DNA of 64,000 bases from Flavobacterium inviolabile (GTDB lineage Bacteria > Bacteroidota > Bacteroidia > Flavobacteriales > Flavobacteriaceae), in NCBI RefSeq assembly GCF_013389455.1, contig NZ_CP058278.1:2976001-3040000 (forward strand), written 5' to 3'. Below the pieces are notes generated by a model. It saw nothing but the letters and a program-made list of their open reading frames with translations. It searched no databases and had not been told where the DNA came from. A program made the position numbers and the translations under genes. Positions 35,227-43,392 of the stretch are shown piece after piece; the stretch's first letter is position 1, and each line of letters begins with the position of its first letter.

Positions 35227-35262
35227 CTCACGCCAGAAGGTGTTGTGTACAGTTTTTATTCA

Positions 35263-35660
35263 TCAATCTGGAACTATATAAAAACCTCCATTTTTTCTTG
35301 CCAATCTTTTTAAATCGCGTTGTCTTTTTTTATCGCTAGTTCCGTCATTCCATTTTAATTTGACTTTATATTCATTACTATCAGTAATTATAATTTGCTC
35401 AGAATAGAAACCTACACACCTAGTTTCTAAAATTTCGCTTTTTTTACTTCTATTTCAAAATTTCCGTCCCAATCAGTTAATGTTTTTCTAACTGTGGTAT
35501 TTTTATTTATTACGAGTATTTGTACAAACGGTAAAATGCCTATGTCATCAGAAACAGTACCTTTTACTTTTTTGGTTACCGCATCATTGTTTAGTTTTTG
35601 AGTAGAACAAGAAAATAAAAAAGAGAAAAACAGAAATAATATATAAATATTTTTCTTCAT
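35263..35660 (-). pseudogene. Carboxypeptidase-like regulatory lipoprotein gene, frameshifted at A7
   Basis: The frame from ATG 35660 codes a lipoprotein signal (FLFSCSTQ, Cys18) and KVKGTVSDDIGILPFVQILV, ... DWDGNFEIEVKK, then stops at 35427. In the next frame the homology continues with no stop (SEILETRCVGFYSEQIIITD ... KKRQRDLKRLARKNGGFY) to TGA at 35263. The switch is at a run of seven A on the coding strand near 35439-35445; eight would restore one 132-codon gene. It is a paralogue of the gene at 33836. Either a pseudogene, a read error, or on/off switching at the run. Its ATG overlaps the stop of the gene before (TAATG). Confidence 0.7.
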
Positions 35661-36037
35661 TATTGTTTGATAAATGCCGTTCCGCAGCAACCGCGTAATG
35701 TATCCCCAACAATTCTCATTGTATCAAAATCAACAAGCATGTAATCCTCTGTGCTTCTTTTGATATATATGTAATTATCTTTCTTTGAGTATTTAAAAGA
35801 TTTTTTATAACCATTATTCCTATGGTTCGAATCCTCTGTATAATATAGGACATCGTCTTTAGAAAATTCGAGTATCCCATATGTTGTTGTCATTTCACCA
35901 CCACCGTTTGAATATTCAGCACAACTTTCTCTTTTTTCAACGAACTTTTCAATCCCAAGTATTTTATATCCGTAAAAATTGAATACCAGAACAGCAATTA
36001 AAAGAGATACAATAAACATTAATATTTTTGATTTCAT
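35660..36037 (-). CDS. Hypothetical membrane-anchored protein
   Basis: A 125-aa protein with one N-terminal membrane segment (KILMFIVSLLIAVLVFNFYG), then a beta-rich domain (TTTYGILEFSKDDVLYYTED; NNGYKKSFKYSKKDNYIYIK) and a Cys pair near the end (LRGCCGTAF). No family recognised. I chose ATG 36037; the TTG at 36127 adds 30 residues without a signal. Its stop overlaps the ATG of the next gene, so the two are translationally coupled. It lies between the tRNA-Val and its 3' fragment. Confidence 0.6.
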   Translation of the reverse strand: MKSKILMFIVSLLIAVLVFNFYGYKILGIEKFVEKRESCAEYSNGGGEMTTTYGILEFSKDDVLYYTEDSNHRNNGYKKSFKYSKKDNYIYIKRSTEDYMLVDFDTMRIVGDTLRGCCGTAFIKQ

Positions 36038-36132
36038 TTGAATATTTAATTTTTCTATAAATTTTACAGCGTTATGATTAAGCAGTTTCATAAAATAGCA
36101 TACAGCTACTAAATAATGTTGTACCAAAGAAA

Positions 36133-36162
36133 AAGCCTCACTAGGAAATCCTAGTGAGGCTT
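36133..36162 (-). terminator. Terminator of tRNA-Val
   Basis: A 13-bp stem, AAGCCTCACTAGG / CCTAGTGAGGCTT with loop AAAT, followed on the minus strand by a T-rich run, 12 bases after the tRNA 3' end. Confidence 0.8.
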
Positions 36163-36173
36163 GAGTTTTCTTG

Positions 36174-36248
36174 TGGGCGATGAGGGGTTCGAACCCCCGA
36201 CCCCCTCGGTGTAAACGAGGTGCTCTGAACCAGCTGAGCTAATCGCCC
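36174..36248 (-). tRNA. tRNA-Val (anticodon TAC)
   Basis: On the minus strand the acceptor GGGCGAT pairs with ATCGCCC, the D arm is GCTC...GAGC, the anticodon arm CCTCG-TTTACAC-CGAGG carries TAC, and the T arm is ..GGGGGTTCGAACCCC... The discriminator base is A. CCA is not encoded. The 3' end is copied about 970 bases away at 35204. Confidence 0.95.
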
Positions 36249-36340
36249 TATTTTGTTGTTGTCATCAGTAATTGTGTTCCTGATTACGAGTGCAAATATA
36301 GGCAAGATATTTAACTCTGCAAGCTTTTCGGAAAAAAAAA

Positions 36341-36715
36341 TTATTCTTTTTTTACATCTTTTACAATCACCTTATCCGAGTAGTTCACGATGGAAACCGT
36401 AATATTTTCATTATTAGCGTTTTTGCCTTCCACTATGTATAATTTACCTTTGTCAAGCGGTTTGTTACTTTTTGAAAAATCAACGTCACCATACTCCAAT
36501 GTTTTCTTAATATCGTCCATCGACACCCATTTTTCATTGAATTTAGCAGTCGTTTCAGCCGAATAACTGATCGGTTTGCTTCTCAAATCTTTTAAAACTC
36601 GGCAATTTGGCAAATAACAAAACTCGGCTTTCTTCTCTTTTAAGAAAAAAGTAAGGAACATTGAACCTATTAACAATCCAAATAAGTAATAGGCTAAACG
36701 GAATTTAAATTTCAT
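36341..36715 (-). CDS. DUF4258 domain-containing membrane protein
   Basis: 124 aa. One N-terminal membrane segment (LAYYLFGLLIGSMFLTFFL), then a short soluble domain with FCYLPNCRVLKDLRSKPISY and KKTLEYGDVDFSKSNKPLDK, ending ITVSIVNYSDKVIVKDVKK. This agrees with DUF4258 proteins of flavobacteria, whose fold resembles RelE-like toxins but whose function is unknown. It precedes the tRNA-Val on the same strand and follows the alanine dehydrogenase gene. Confidence 0.75.
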   Translation of the reverse strand: MKFKFRLAYYLFGLLIGSMFLTFFLKEKKAEFCYLPNCRVLKDLRSKPISYSAETTAKFNEKWVSMDDIKKTLEYGDVDFSKSNKPLDKGKLYIVEGKNANNENITVSIVNYSDKVIVKDVKKE

Positions 36716-36774
36716 ATTTTTTTAATTTGTGCAAAAGTAATCATTTGTTTCGGGCTAACCCAGAACAACTTACT

Positions 36775-37968
36775 TTAAAAAACGATAAGGTTGATATCCC
36801 GGTACGGAATTGAAAACCAATCGGCAACCGACTTGTTTGTTAAGATGCCGTGGTAAAAATAAATCCCGTTTTTAAGTCCTCTGTTGCATCGGATAGCGCT
36901 TTCTATACCGCCGTCTTCGGCAATCTGCAAAAGAAACGGACTGATGATGTTGCTAATCGACATGGAAGCGGTCTTGGAATAACGGGAAGGGATATTGGGA
37001 ACACAATAATGAACAACATTGTGTTTTATAAACGTTGGTTTTTCGTGGGTGGTTACTTCAGAAGTTTCAAAGCAGCCGCCGGTATCAATACTTACATCAA
37101 TGATGATGGCCCCTTTTTTCATGTTTTCCACCATCGTTTCCGAAACAATAATCGGTGCGCGGTTTTTTCCTTTCATGCAGCCAATAGCCACATCACAGCG
37201 CATTAACGATTTCAGCAATGATTTTTCCTGTATGGTCGATGTAAATATTCTTTGATTTAAAGTATTCTGAAGGCGTCTCAGCTTCGTTATCGAATTGTCG
37301 AAAACCTTGACACTTGCGCCCAGCCCAATTGCTGTACGGGCTGCATATTCGGCTACCGTTCCGGCTCCTAAGATCACAACTTCCGTTGGACGCACACCGG
37401 TGATATTGCCCAATAACAATCCTTTTCCAAAAGACTGGTTGATCATTAATTCGGCAGCAATCAGTACGGAAGCGGTTCCTGCGATCTCACTCAGCGATTT
37501 TACGGCCGGATAGGAACCGTCTTCATCTTTGATAAATTCAAAAGCCAAAGCGGTAATCCTCTTTTCCGCCAGCGCTTCAAAATAGGTCTTTTTCTGCGTT
37601 TTTAGCTGAATGGCTGAGATAACGATTGTCTGCGGGTTCATCAGGTGGATCTCGTCTATTGTAGGCGGTTCCACTTTTAAAATCATCGGGCAGCTGAAAA
37701 CTTTCTTGCGGTCTTTGGTGATCTCCGCTCCTGCTTCACTGTATTCCTTATCTGAAAAACTGGAGCTTTCTCCGGCTCCGGCTTCCATCAGTACGCGATG
37801 TCCGTGATAGGTCAGCGAATTAACCGCATCGGGTGTCAAACAAATTCTTCTCTCCTGATAGGAAACTTCCTTAGGAATTCCGATGAAAAGTTCACCTTTT
37901 TGTTTCGCTATTTCCAGCTTTTCTTCTTGGGGAAGTAATTGTTGTCTTGTAAATGGACTTAATGACAT
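36775..37968 (-). CDS. ald: Alanine dehydrogenase
   Basis: A 397-aa NAD-dependent alanine dehydrogenase, which interconverts alanine and pyruvate plus ammonia. The N-terminal domain has GIPKEVSYQERRICLTPDAV with the substrate-binding Arg/Lys, then KVEPP; the NAD domain has the Rossmann loop VVILGAGTVAEYAARTAIGL; DVSIDTGGCFETS and NIPSRYSKTAS are the late conserved blocks. It is cytoplasmic and monocistronic, 47 bases upstream of the DUF4258 gene. Confidence 0.9.
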   Translation of the reverse strand: MSLSPFTRQQLLPQEEKLEIAKQKGELFIGIPKEVSYQERRICLTPDAVNSLTYHGHRVLMEAGAGESSSFSDKEYSEAGAEITKDRKKVFSCPMILKVEPPTIDEIHLMNPQTIVISAIQLKTQKKTYFEALAEKRITALAFEFIKDEDGSYPAVKSLSEIAGTASVLIAAELMINQSFGKGLLLGNITGVRPTEVVILGAGTVAEYAARTAIGLGASVKVFDNSITKLRRLQNTLNQRIFTSTIQEKSLLKSLMRCDVAIGCMKGKNRAPIIVSETMVENMKKGAIIIDVSIDTGGCFETSEVTTHEKPTFIKHNVVHYCVPNIPSRYSKTASMSISNIISPFLLQIAEDGGIESAIRCNRGLKNGIYFYHGILTNKSVADWFSIPYRDINLIVF

Positions 37969-38053
37969 GATTTACGCAATAATTTGCACTAAAGTACAAC
38001 TTTTTTTGTGATAAATTATTTTTAATGAAATACTTACAAAGTAAAAATTCCGC

Positions 38054-38464
38054 TTAATTTTTCAGCTCTAAAAAACGTTTTCCGTTTGGCAGTAATTTAA
38101 TATGAATGGCAGCATGGTCAATCGGTATCAGATTTGGTGTTTTTTCCGGCCATTCAATAAAACACCAGTCACCGGAATAGAAATATTCATCGATACCCAT
38201 ATCGTAAGCTTCTTCTTCACTGTTTAACCGGTAAAGGTCAAAATGATAGATCTTCTCACCGCTTTTGCCTTCATATTCGTTGACCAATGAAAAAGTAGGA
38301 CTGCTCGCCATATCCTGAACGCCCAGTTCCTTAACCAATACCTTAATTAAGGTTGTTTTCCCTACGCCCATTTCGGCATGGAAAGTAATTACTTTTTTCA
38401 GGTTCTGGGATAATATTTGTTTGGCAACATCTTGGATTTCATCCAATGAGAAGGTTATTTGCAT
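38054..38464 (-). CDS. tsaE: tRNA threonylcarbamoyladenosine biosynthesis ATPase TsaE
   Basis: A 136-aa P-loop protein. Walker A is GVGKTTLIK, and SPTFSLVNEYEG plus YHFDLYRL are the TsaE signature blocks, with CFIEWPEKTPNLIP near the end. With TsaB, TsaC and TsaD it makes the t6A37 modification of ANN-decoding tRNAs. ATG 38464 (MQITFSLDEI) is preferred to 38485. It follows porX on the same strand after a hairpin and is separated from ald by 85 bases. Confidence 0.92.
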   Translation of the reverse strand: MQITFSLDEIQDVAKQILSQNLKKVITFHAEMGVGKTTLIKVLVKELGVQDMASSPTFSLVNEYEGKSGEKIYHFDLYRLNSEEEAYDMGIDEYFYSGDWCFIEWPEKTPNLIPIDHAAIHIKLLPNGKRFLELKN

Positions 38465-38531
38465 AGAGGTATCGATAAAAAACAAATATACTTATTTTAT
38501 TGAAATCACATTACATAATTTCTTACACAAT

Positions 38532-38568
38532 AACTGTTTAAGGGATAGCGGCTATCCCTTAAACAGTT
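38532..38568 (-). terminator. Hairpin after porX
   Basis: AACTGTTTAAGGGATAGC pairs with its complement across one base (effective loop 3-5), directly after the porX stop. There is no long T-tract, so it may be a processing or partial termination site before tsaE. Confidence 0.6.
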
Positions 38569-38573
38569 AGTCT

Positions 38574-40127
38574 TTATTTCGGATTAAATATCAGAAACGG
38601 AATGATCATTTCTTCAAGCGAAATACCGCCGTGCTGATACGTATTTCTGTAGTAACTTACGTAGTGGTTGTAATTGTTCACATACGCCAGGAAGAGGTCG
38701 TTTTTAGCAAATATATACGAACTGCTCATGTTGATTGCCGGCAATCCGATCTTTTTAGGATCTTTTACCGCATAAACATCTTTATCTTCATAAGTAAGGC
38801 TTCTTCCCGTTTTGTAACGCAGGTTCAGGCTGGTATTTTTATCCCCGATCACTTTGGAAGGATTTTTACAGTTAATCGTTCCGTGGTCGGTCGTTAAAAT
38901 CAATTTAAAGCCCTGCTGTTGTGCCAATTGAATAATTTCCAGTAAAGGGGAATTCCGGAACCAGCTCAGCGTTAAGGAACGATATGCCTTATCATTGGAA
39001 GCCAGCTCTTTTACCACATCCATTTCTGTTTTGGCATGCGATAACATGTCTACAAAATTATAGACAATCGTGGTCAGGTCATTTCCTTTTAATCCTTTAA
39101 AATTATCAACCAGTTTTTTACCGTCTTTAAAATTGGTAATCTTATAATATTCCTGCTTGATATCGATACGTAGTCGTTTTAACTGCTCGGTAAGGAATTC
39201 GCCTTCAAAAAGGTTTTTTCCGCCTTCGTCTACATCATTTTTCCAATATTGCGGATACATTTTCTCCATTTCCAAGGGCAGTAAGCCAGAAAAGATAGCA
39301 TTACGGGCATATTGCGTTGCCGTTGGCAGAATCGAATAGTAGCTTACTTCTTTTTCTAGCTTGTAATGATTATTCACCACACTTTCAAAAGCCTTCCACT
39401 GGTCATAACGCAGGTTGTCGATCACAACAAACAATATCGGCATTTCTTTTTTTCGCAGTTCCGGTACCACCAGTTCTTTGAATAACTGGTGAGACATGAT
39501 AGGTGCCTCTTCTTTCGGGTCAAACCAGTCCTCGTAGTTCTTTTCGATAAACTTTCCGAACTGCGAATTGGCTTCCAGCTTCTGGCTTTCCAAAATTTCA
39601 ACCATACTCTGGTCTTCAATATTTTCAAGTTCCATCTCCCAGAAAATAAGACGCTTGTACATTTCTATCCAGTCTTCATACGAATTTACCATGGCCATAT
39701 CCATCGCAATTTTCCGGAATTCTTTCTGGTAGTCTAAGGTCGTTTTTTCCGATATCAGTCGGGAGTGATCCAGGTTTTTCTTTAAACTCAGCAGGATCTG
39801 ATTCGGGTTAACCGGTTTGATCAGGTAATCGGCAATTTTGGAACCTATCGCCTCTTCCATAATATATTCTTCCTCACTCTTGGTAATCATGATTACCGGA
39901 ACTGAGGATTTCTTTTCTTTAATTTCCGCAAGGGTTTCCAGTCCGCTTAACCCCGGCATATTCTCGTCTAGAAAAACGATGTCGAAGTTTTCATCATCAA
40001 ATATATCAATAGCATCCTGCCCGTTGTTACAGGTTGAAACGCTATACCCTTTTTTCTCTAAGAATAATATATGTGGCTTTAACAAATCGATCTCGTCATC
40101 TACCCATAGTATTTTTATATTGCTCAT
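38574..40127 (-). CDS. porX: PorX, T9SS response regulator with PglZ domain
   Basis: 517 aa. The receiver domain (~1-120) has the acidic pocket WVDDEID and the phospho-Asp in VFLDENMPG; the middle is helical; the PglZ / alkaline phosphatase-like domain (~210-510) has LFVVIDNLRYDQW and LTTDHGTINC as metal-binding blocks, and ends YQHGGISLEEMIIPFLIF. This is PorX, which with the kinase PorY and sigma factor SigP controls type IX secretion genes and has nucleotide phosphodiesterase activity. The T9SS-sorted protein at 23476 would depend on this pathway. Confidence 0.92.
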   Translation of the reverse strand: MSNIKILWVDDEIDLLKPHILFLEKKGYSVSTCNNGQDAIDIFDDENFDIVFLDENMPGLSGLETLAEIKEKKSSVPVIMITKSEEEYIMEEAIGSKIADYLIKPVNPNQILLSLKKNLDHSRLISEKTTLDYQKEFRKIAMDMAMVNSYEDWIEMYKRLIFWEMELENIEDQSMVEILESQKLEANSQFGKFIEKNYEDWFDPKEEAPIMSHQLFKELVVPELRKKEMPILFVVIDNLRYDQWKAFESVVNNHYKLEKEVSYYSILPTATQYARNAIFSGLLPLEMEKMYPQYWKNDVDEGGKNLFEGEFLTEQLKRLRIDIKQEYYKITNFKDGKKLVDNFKGLKGNDLTTIVYNFVDMLSHAKTEMDVVKELASNDKAYRSLTLSWFRNSPLLEIIQLAQQQGFKLILTTDHGTINCKNPSKVIGDKNTSLNLRYKTGRSLTYEDKDVYAVKDPKKIGLPAINMSSSYIFAKNDLFLAYVNNYNHYVSYYRNTYQHGGISLEEMIIPFLIFNPK

Positions 40128-40259
40128 ATTTTTCTTTTTTTATTGGAATTCAACTGCAATTTATGTTTTTAAGAACTCCGCGAGGTTAAAATTATTATAA
40201 AACTAATCGCAAATACCTGTGATTTTTATTCGTGAAGCGATTAAAGCCTCCCAACGGCA

Positions 40260-41183
40260 CTACAGCCATTCGGGCGCAGTTTGGTAATCTTCCGGAAAAT
40301 AGGTCAAATACTGAACCATTCTGGGTACTTTTCCGTGATTCGGACTGGCACAATGCGGCAATGCCTGATGCCAGATGATAAAATCACCGGTTTTCCCGGT
40401 TATCGGAACCGGCTGTAATGTTTTTAGTGCTGTTTCTCTCAGGTTACTACCGGGCTGCTGGGCATGAATCCAGTTTTCAATCTGGTTGTGAAAACCCGGC
40501 ACACAATGAAAAGCACCGTCCTCCGGACCACAGTCGGTTAAATACAATAATCCCTGCAGGCCAAACGGGATCGGTAATTTCAAACTTACATCCCAATGCA
40601 GCGGACTGCCTAAAAAAGTATAATGAGCCGTTTCCGGCGGATTAAAGCTAACCTTATCGATGGTCTTGTAAATCCGGTCGGTTTTGTATAACTGTTCGTA
40701 AGCTTTTTTGATCCGGGGCGACTGACGGTTTTTATTCAGTGTCGGATGATCCGAAAAAGTAAGCATCAGTCCCCGCTGTTCGTCATGGCTTTTATACCAG
40801 CTTGCCTCCTGTTCCGGATGCATGCCTAAAAACTCCCATATTGCCTGTTGGGTTGCCTCACAATCCGGATCGGAAATAGCATTTTTCACAATCACATAAC
40901 CGTTTTCTTCCCAGAACTGTAAATCTTCGGCTGTCAGCACATCCGCTGTTGTAACATCTTCAGCATCCGTATCGATATTGGTACGTGTTTTTACCCATTC
41001 CTGAAAAGTGTTCAGGTCTGGTTTTTCAAAATACAGATACCGTATGGCTTCCTCCATACTTATTCCCAGGCGATACAATGTTTCTATCTCCTGGTTCCAC
41101 AGATTATCATCCGTTGGTTCCGGTGAAAGCGCCCGCTTCCAAAGCTGCTCCAGAATTAACTGTTCCAGAATTAACTGTTCCAT
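40260..41183 (-). CDS. Phytanoyl-CoA dioxygenase (PhyH) family protein
   Basis: About 307 aa. A Fe(II)/2-oxoglutarate oxygenase: the HxD pair is in SPLHWDVSLK, the distal His in LPHCASPNHG, and the 2-oxoglutarate-binding Arg follows in KVPRMVQY. EDLQFWEENGYVIVKNAI opens the fold. An extra N-terminal region of ~90 aa precedes it. I start at ATG 41183; just inside it a 15-base tandem duplication gives LILEQ twice. The substrate is unknown. It stands alone. Confidence 0.85.
   Translation of the reverse strand: MEQLILEQLILEQLWKRALSPEPTDDNLWNQEIETLYRLGISMEEAIRYLYFEKPDLNTFQEWVKTRTNIDTDAEDVTTADVLTAEDLQFWEENGYVIVKNAISDPDCEATQQAIWEFLGMHPEQEASWYKSHDEQRGLMLTFSDHPTLNKNRQSPRIKKAYEQLYKTDRIYKTIDKVSFNPPETAHYTFLGSPLHWDVSLKLPIPFGLQGLLYLTDCGPEDGAFHCVPGFHNQIENWIHAQQPGSNLRETALKTLQPVPITGKTGDFIIWHQALPHCASPNHGKVPRMVQYLTYFPEDYQTAPEWL
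41151..41180. repeat. 15-bp tandem duplication inside the PhyH start region
   Basis: CAGAATTAACTGTTC occurs twice in direct succession (41151-41165 and 41166-41180). It keeps the frame and repeats the residues LILEQ, so it can vary in number without breaking the gene. Confidence 0.8.
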
Positions 41184-41358
41184 AAGTTCGGAATATAAAA
41201 ATTTAACACTCAAATGTAAAGAATTTAGTACTAATACAGTTGATAGAATGTAATAATTTATAAGAATATTTCTTAGCCCTTTTAGTGATTATATTGGCAA
41301 TAATATACTGAAATACCCAATCGATTTTTAAGATACCAAAGACTTAAGCAACAATTAA

Positions 41359-41366
41359 TATATTTG
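41359..41366 (+). promoter_or_regulatory. -7 promoter element TATATTTG
   Basis: It matches TAnnTTTG and lies 19 bases before ATG 41386, the start of the small hypothetical gene. Confidence 0.45.
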
Positions 41367-41385
41367 TCAAATAAGTTTCCATACT

Positions 41386-41763
41386 ATGAACGATACATTT
41401 GCTCCAAAAATAAACCGGCAGGAGTTTCAAAAAACCATTTTGAAATTTCAAAACAACGAAGGTGCTAACACTGGTATTATCAATATTATAGCATCCGAAA
41501 TTAAGAATGCTGAAACAGCCATTTTTTATGATGCGTTTATCACTCTTTGCAAACAGTATCACGTTGATGTAAAATGTTATGAAGAAACGAAAGAGGGACA
41601 AACTTCCTGTACAATCATAATCAAAAAAGACAATTATGATTATTATTCCATGTCCTATACAGCCCGTGATAAAGACGTCACTCTTGCATTAGCCACAAAA
41701 TTATATGAGGTCCTTTCCATTCAGATTCAGAATGAGCAGTTTATCAAAAGTATAAAAAGATAA
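41386..41763 (+). CDS. Small hypothetical cytoplasmic protein
   Basis: A 125-aa protein without signal peptide, not recognised. It is mostly helical at the start (RQEFQKTILKFQNNEGANTG, IIASEIKNAETAIFYDAFIT) with a beta pair in the middle (TSCTIIIKKDNYDYYSMSYT) and a final helix. The promoter at 41359 and normal codon use suggest it is a real gene. Neighbours give no hint of function. Confidence 0.6.
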   Translation: MNDTFAPKINRQEFQKTILKFQNNEGANTGIINIIASEIKNAETAIFYDAFITLCKQYHVDVKCYEETKEGQTSCTIIIKKDNYDYYSMSYTARDKDVTLALATKLYEVLSIQIQNEQFIKSIKR

Positions 41764-41946
41764 GCCCTGTTTATAAGACTTTGCTACCTAATCCAAAAGA
41801 ATAATATGCCCTGCCTGTTTTCCCGGATATCGCTGCTGTTTTAACCTACCCCGTTACTTTACCCCAAAAAGTACAATTAATTCCCATAATTATACCGTTT
41901 TTTCCATTGTTACCGTTCGAACTTTGTCCTACTAAAACGGATAATA

Positions 41947-42338
41947 ATGAATACAACTGCCTTTTTATTGCTGCGCCTTGCCATTGGGGCAAGTATGTTC
42001 GGACATGGCCTGGTACGGTTGCCAAAACTTAACGCTTTCAGTTCCTGGATGACGGGAAATTTTGAAAACACCCTGTTACCCCAAATAATAGTGCTGCCGT
42101 TCAGTTATGTTTTGCCCATAGCCGAATTTGGCATCGGACTACTGCTATTATTGGGATTATTTACAAAACTGCAGCAACACTGGGTGCCATCGTGATGATC
42201 CTGCTACTTATCGGAACTGCTTTAATCGAAAACTGGGAAGCAATTCCTTCCCAACTGATACACGTATTGTTTTTTGCGCTGTTACTGCAATTTACAGACC
42301 GCAACACTTTTGCAATGGATATGCTTATTAAAAAATAA
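41947..42338 (+). pseudogene. DoxX family membrane protein gene, broken by a 1-base deletion
   Basis: The first frame codes MNTTAFLLLRLAIGASMFGH ... LPIAEFGIGLLLLLGLFTK and then stops at 42195. In another frame the protein continues TAATLGAIVMILLLIGTALI ... HVLFFALLLQFTDRNTFAMD to TAA at 42338. One A missing from the run in ACAAAACTG (near 42165-42170) explains the break; 392 bases is one short of 393. Restored it is a 130-aa four-helix DoxX protein. It lies just before the deacetylase gene. It is a recent pseudogene or a read error. Confidence 0.78.
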
Positions 42339-42343
42339 TTATT

Positions 42344-43297
42344 ATGGAAACCCGAAGAAATTTTATAAAAAAGGGAAGCCTTATAGGACTTGCCGGCATG
42401 GTACAGCCTATGGATGCTTTTTCGGCTCTCAACGGACAGCCCGAAACAACAGCACAGTACACCAACTCCAGATGGGCAGACGGTTCCCGATTGGTCGTTT
42501 CGGTCTCCATGCAGTTTGAAGCCGGCGGACAACCGGAAAATGCCGAAAGTCCGTTCCCGCAAAACCTGGACAAAGGATTCCGGGATCTGCCTACCAATAC
42601 CTGGTATGATTACGGTTATAAGGAAGGGATTCCGCGTATGCTCGACAACTGGGACAAACTGGGTATTAAAGTTACTTCCCACATGGTTGGAACCGCCGTT
42701 TTAAAAAATCCGCAATTAGCAAAAGAAATTGTGCAACGCGGACACGAAGCCGCCGCACACGGCATGAGCTGGTCATCCCAATACAATATGCCGTATGAAG
42801 AAGAAAAAAAGTTCATCCTGGACGGTGTTAATGCCGTAAAAAAAGTAACCGGATTTACCCCGGTGGGTTATAATGCCAACTGGCTGAGACGAGGAGAAAA
42901 CACGCTGAATATCCTACAGGAACTGGGATTTTTATACCATATAGACGATTTAAGCCGTGACGAACCTTTTATCATTCAGGTAAAGAACAAAGATTTTGCA
43001 GTGGTACCTTACACGCTGCGCAATAACGATATTGTATTGGTAGAAGGTAAAAACTTCTCCGCCGATCAGTTTCTGAACCAGGTAAAAATGGAATTCGACC
43101 AGTTATATGCCGAATCGGAATTCCGACGCCGGCAGCTTTCGGTAAGTTTTCACGACCGTATTGGCGGAACGCCCCAAATGGTACAGGCCGCAAAAGAACT
43201 TTTCACCTATATGCAAAAACACAAAGGAGTGGCATTCAAACGCAAAGACGATATTGCCAAAATGGCTTTAGCCGATAAAACAACCCTTAGAGAATAA
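42344..43297 (+). CDS. Polysaccharide deacetylase family protein (PuuE/allantoinase-like)
   Basis: A 317-aa NodB-fold protein. The start METRRNFIKKGSLIGLAGMV carries RR-F and a hydrophobic stretch like a Tat signal. SRLVVSVSMQFEAGGQPENA corresponds to the first (metal/Asp) motif, here with S-M-Q-F-E in place of T-F-D-D/E; SHMVGTAVLKNPQLAKEIVQ and HEAAAHGMSW carry the H..H motif, and SFHDRIGG is the last. This branch includes PuuE allantoinases and peptidoglycan/chitin deacetylases. The substrate is unknown. It starts 5 bases after the DoxX stop, so the two formed one transcript. Confidence 0.8.
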   Translation: METRRNFIKKGSLIGLAGMVQPMDAFSALNGQPETTAQYTNSRWADGSRLVVSVSMQFEAGGQPENAESPFPQNLDKGFRDLPTNTWYDYGYKEGIPRMLDNWDKLGIKVTSHMVGTAVLKNPQLAKEIVQRGHEAAAHGMSWSSQYNMPYEEEKKFILDGVNAVKKVTGFTPVGYNANWLRRGENTLNILQELGFLYHIDDLSRDEPFIIQVKNKDFAVVPYTLRNNDIVLVEGKNFSADQFLNQVKMEFDQLYAESEFRRRQLSVSFHDRIGGTPQMVQAAKELFTYMQKHKGVAFKRKDDIAKMALADKTTLRE

Positions 43298-43302
43298 GCA
43301 TC

Positions 43303-43325
43303 AAAACCCCGGATTACGGGGTTTT
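43303..43325 (+). terminator. Terminator of the deacetylase gene
   Basis: A 9-bp stem, AAAACCCCG / CGGGGTTTT with loop GATTA, 5 bases after the stop. Confidence 0.75.
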
Positions 43326-43392
43326 ATTATTAATTTTCTCATAAAAAAGTAAAGAGTACCCAACGCAATAAAAATATTTTTATCTTTACATC

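Larger units (their letters stand above)
34869..35262. other. 394-base region without an intact gene
   Basis: It holds a low-quality frame of 94 codons (34890-35174 minus) that I do not accept as a gene, the hairpin at 35162-35196 and the tRNA-Val 3' fragment at 35204. The segment AAAATAGCATAC near 34919 recurs near 36092, so parts of it may be repeated sequence. Confidence 0.5.

Noticed and set aside
38574..40127. PglZ domain as sign of a BREX defence system
   Set aside because: It is fused to a receiver domain and is the T9SS regulator PorX; no BREX genes are nearby.
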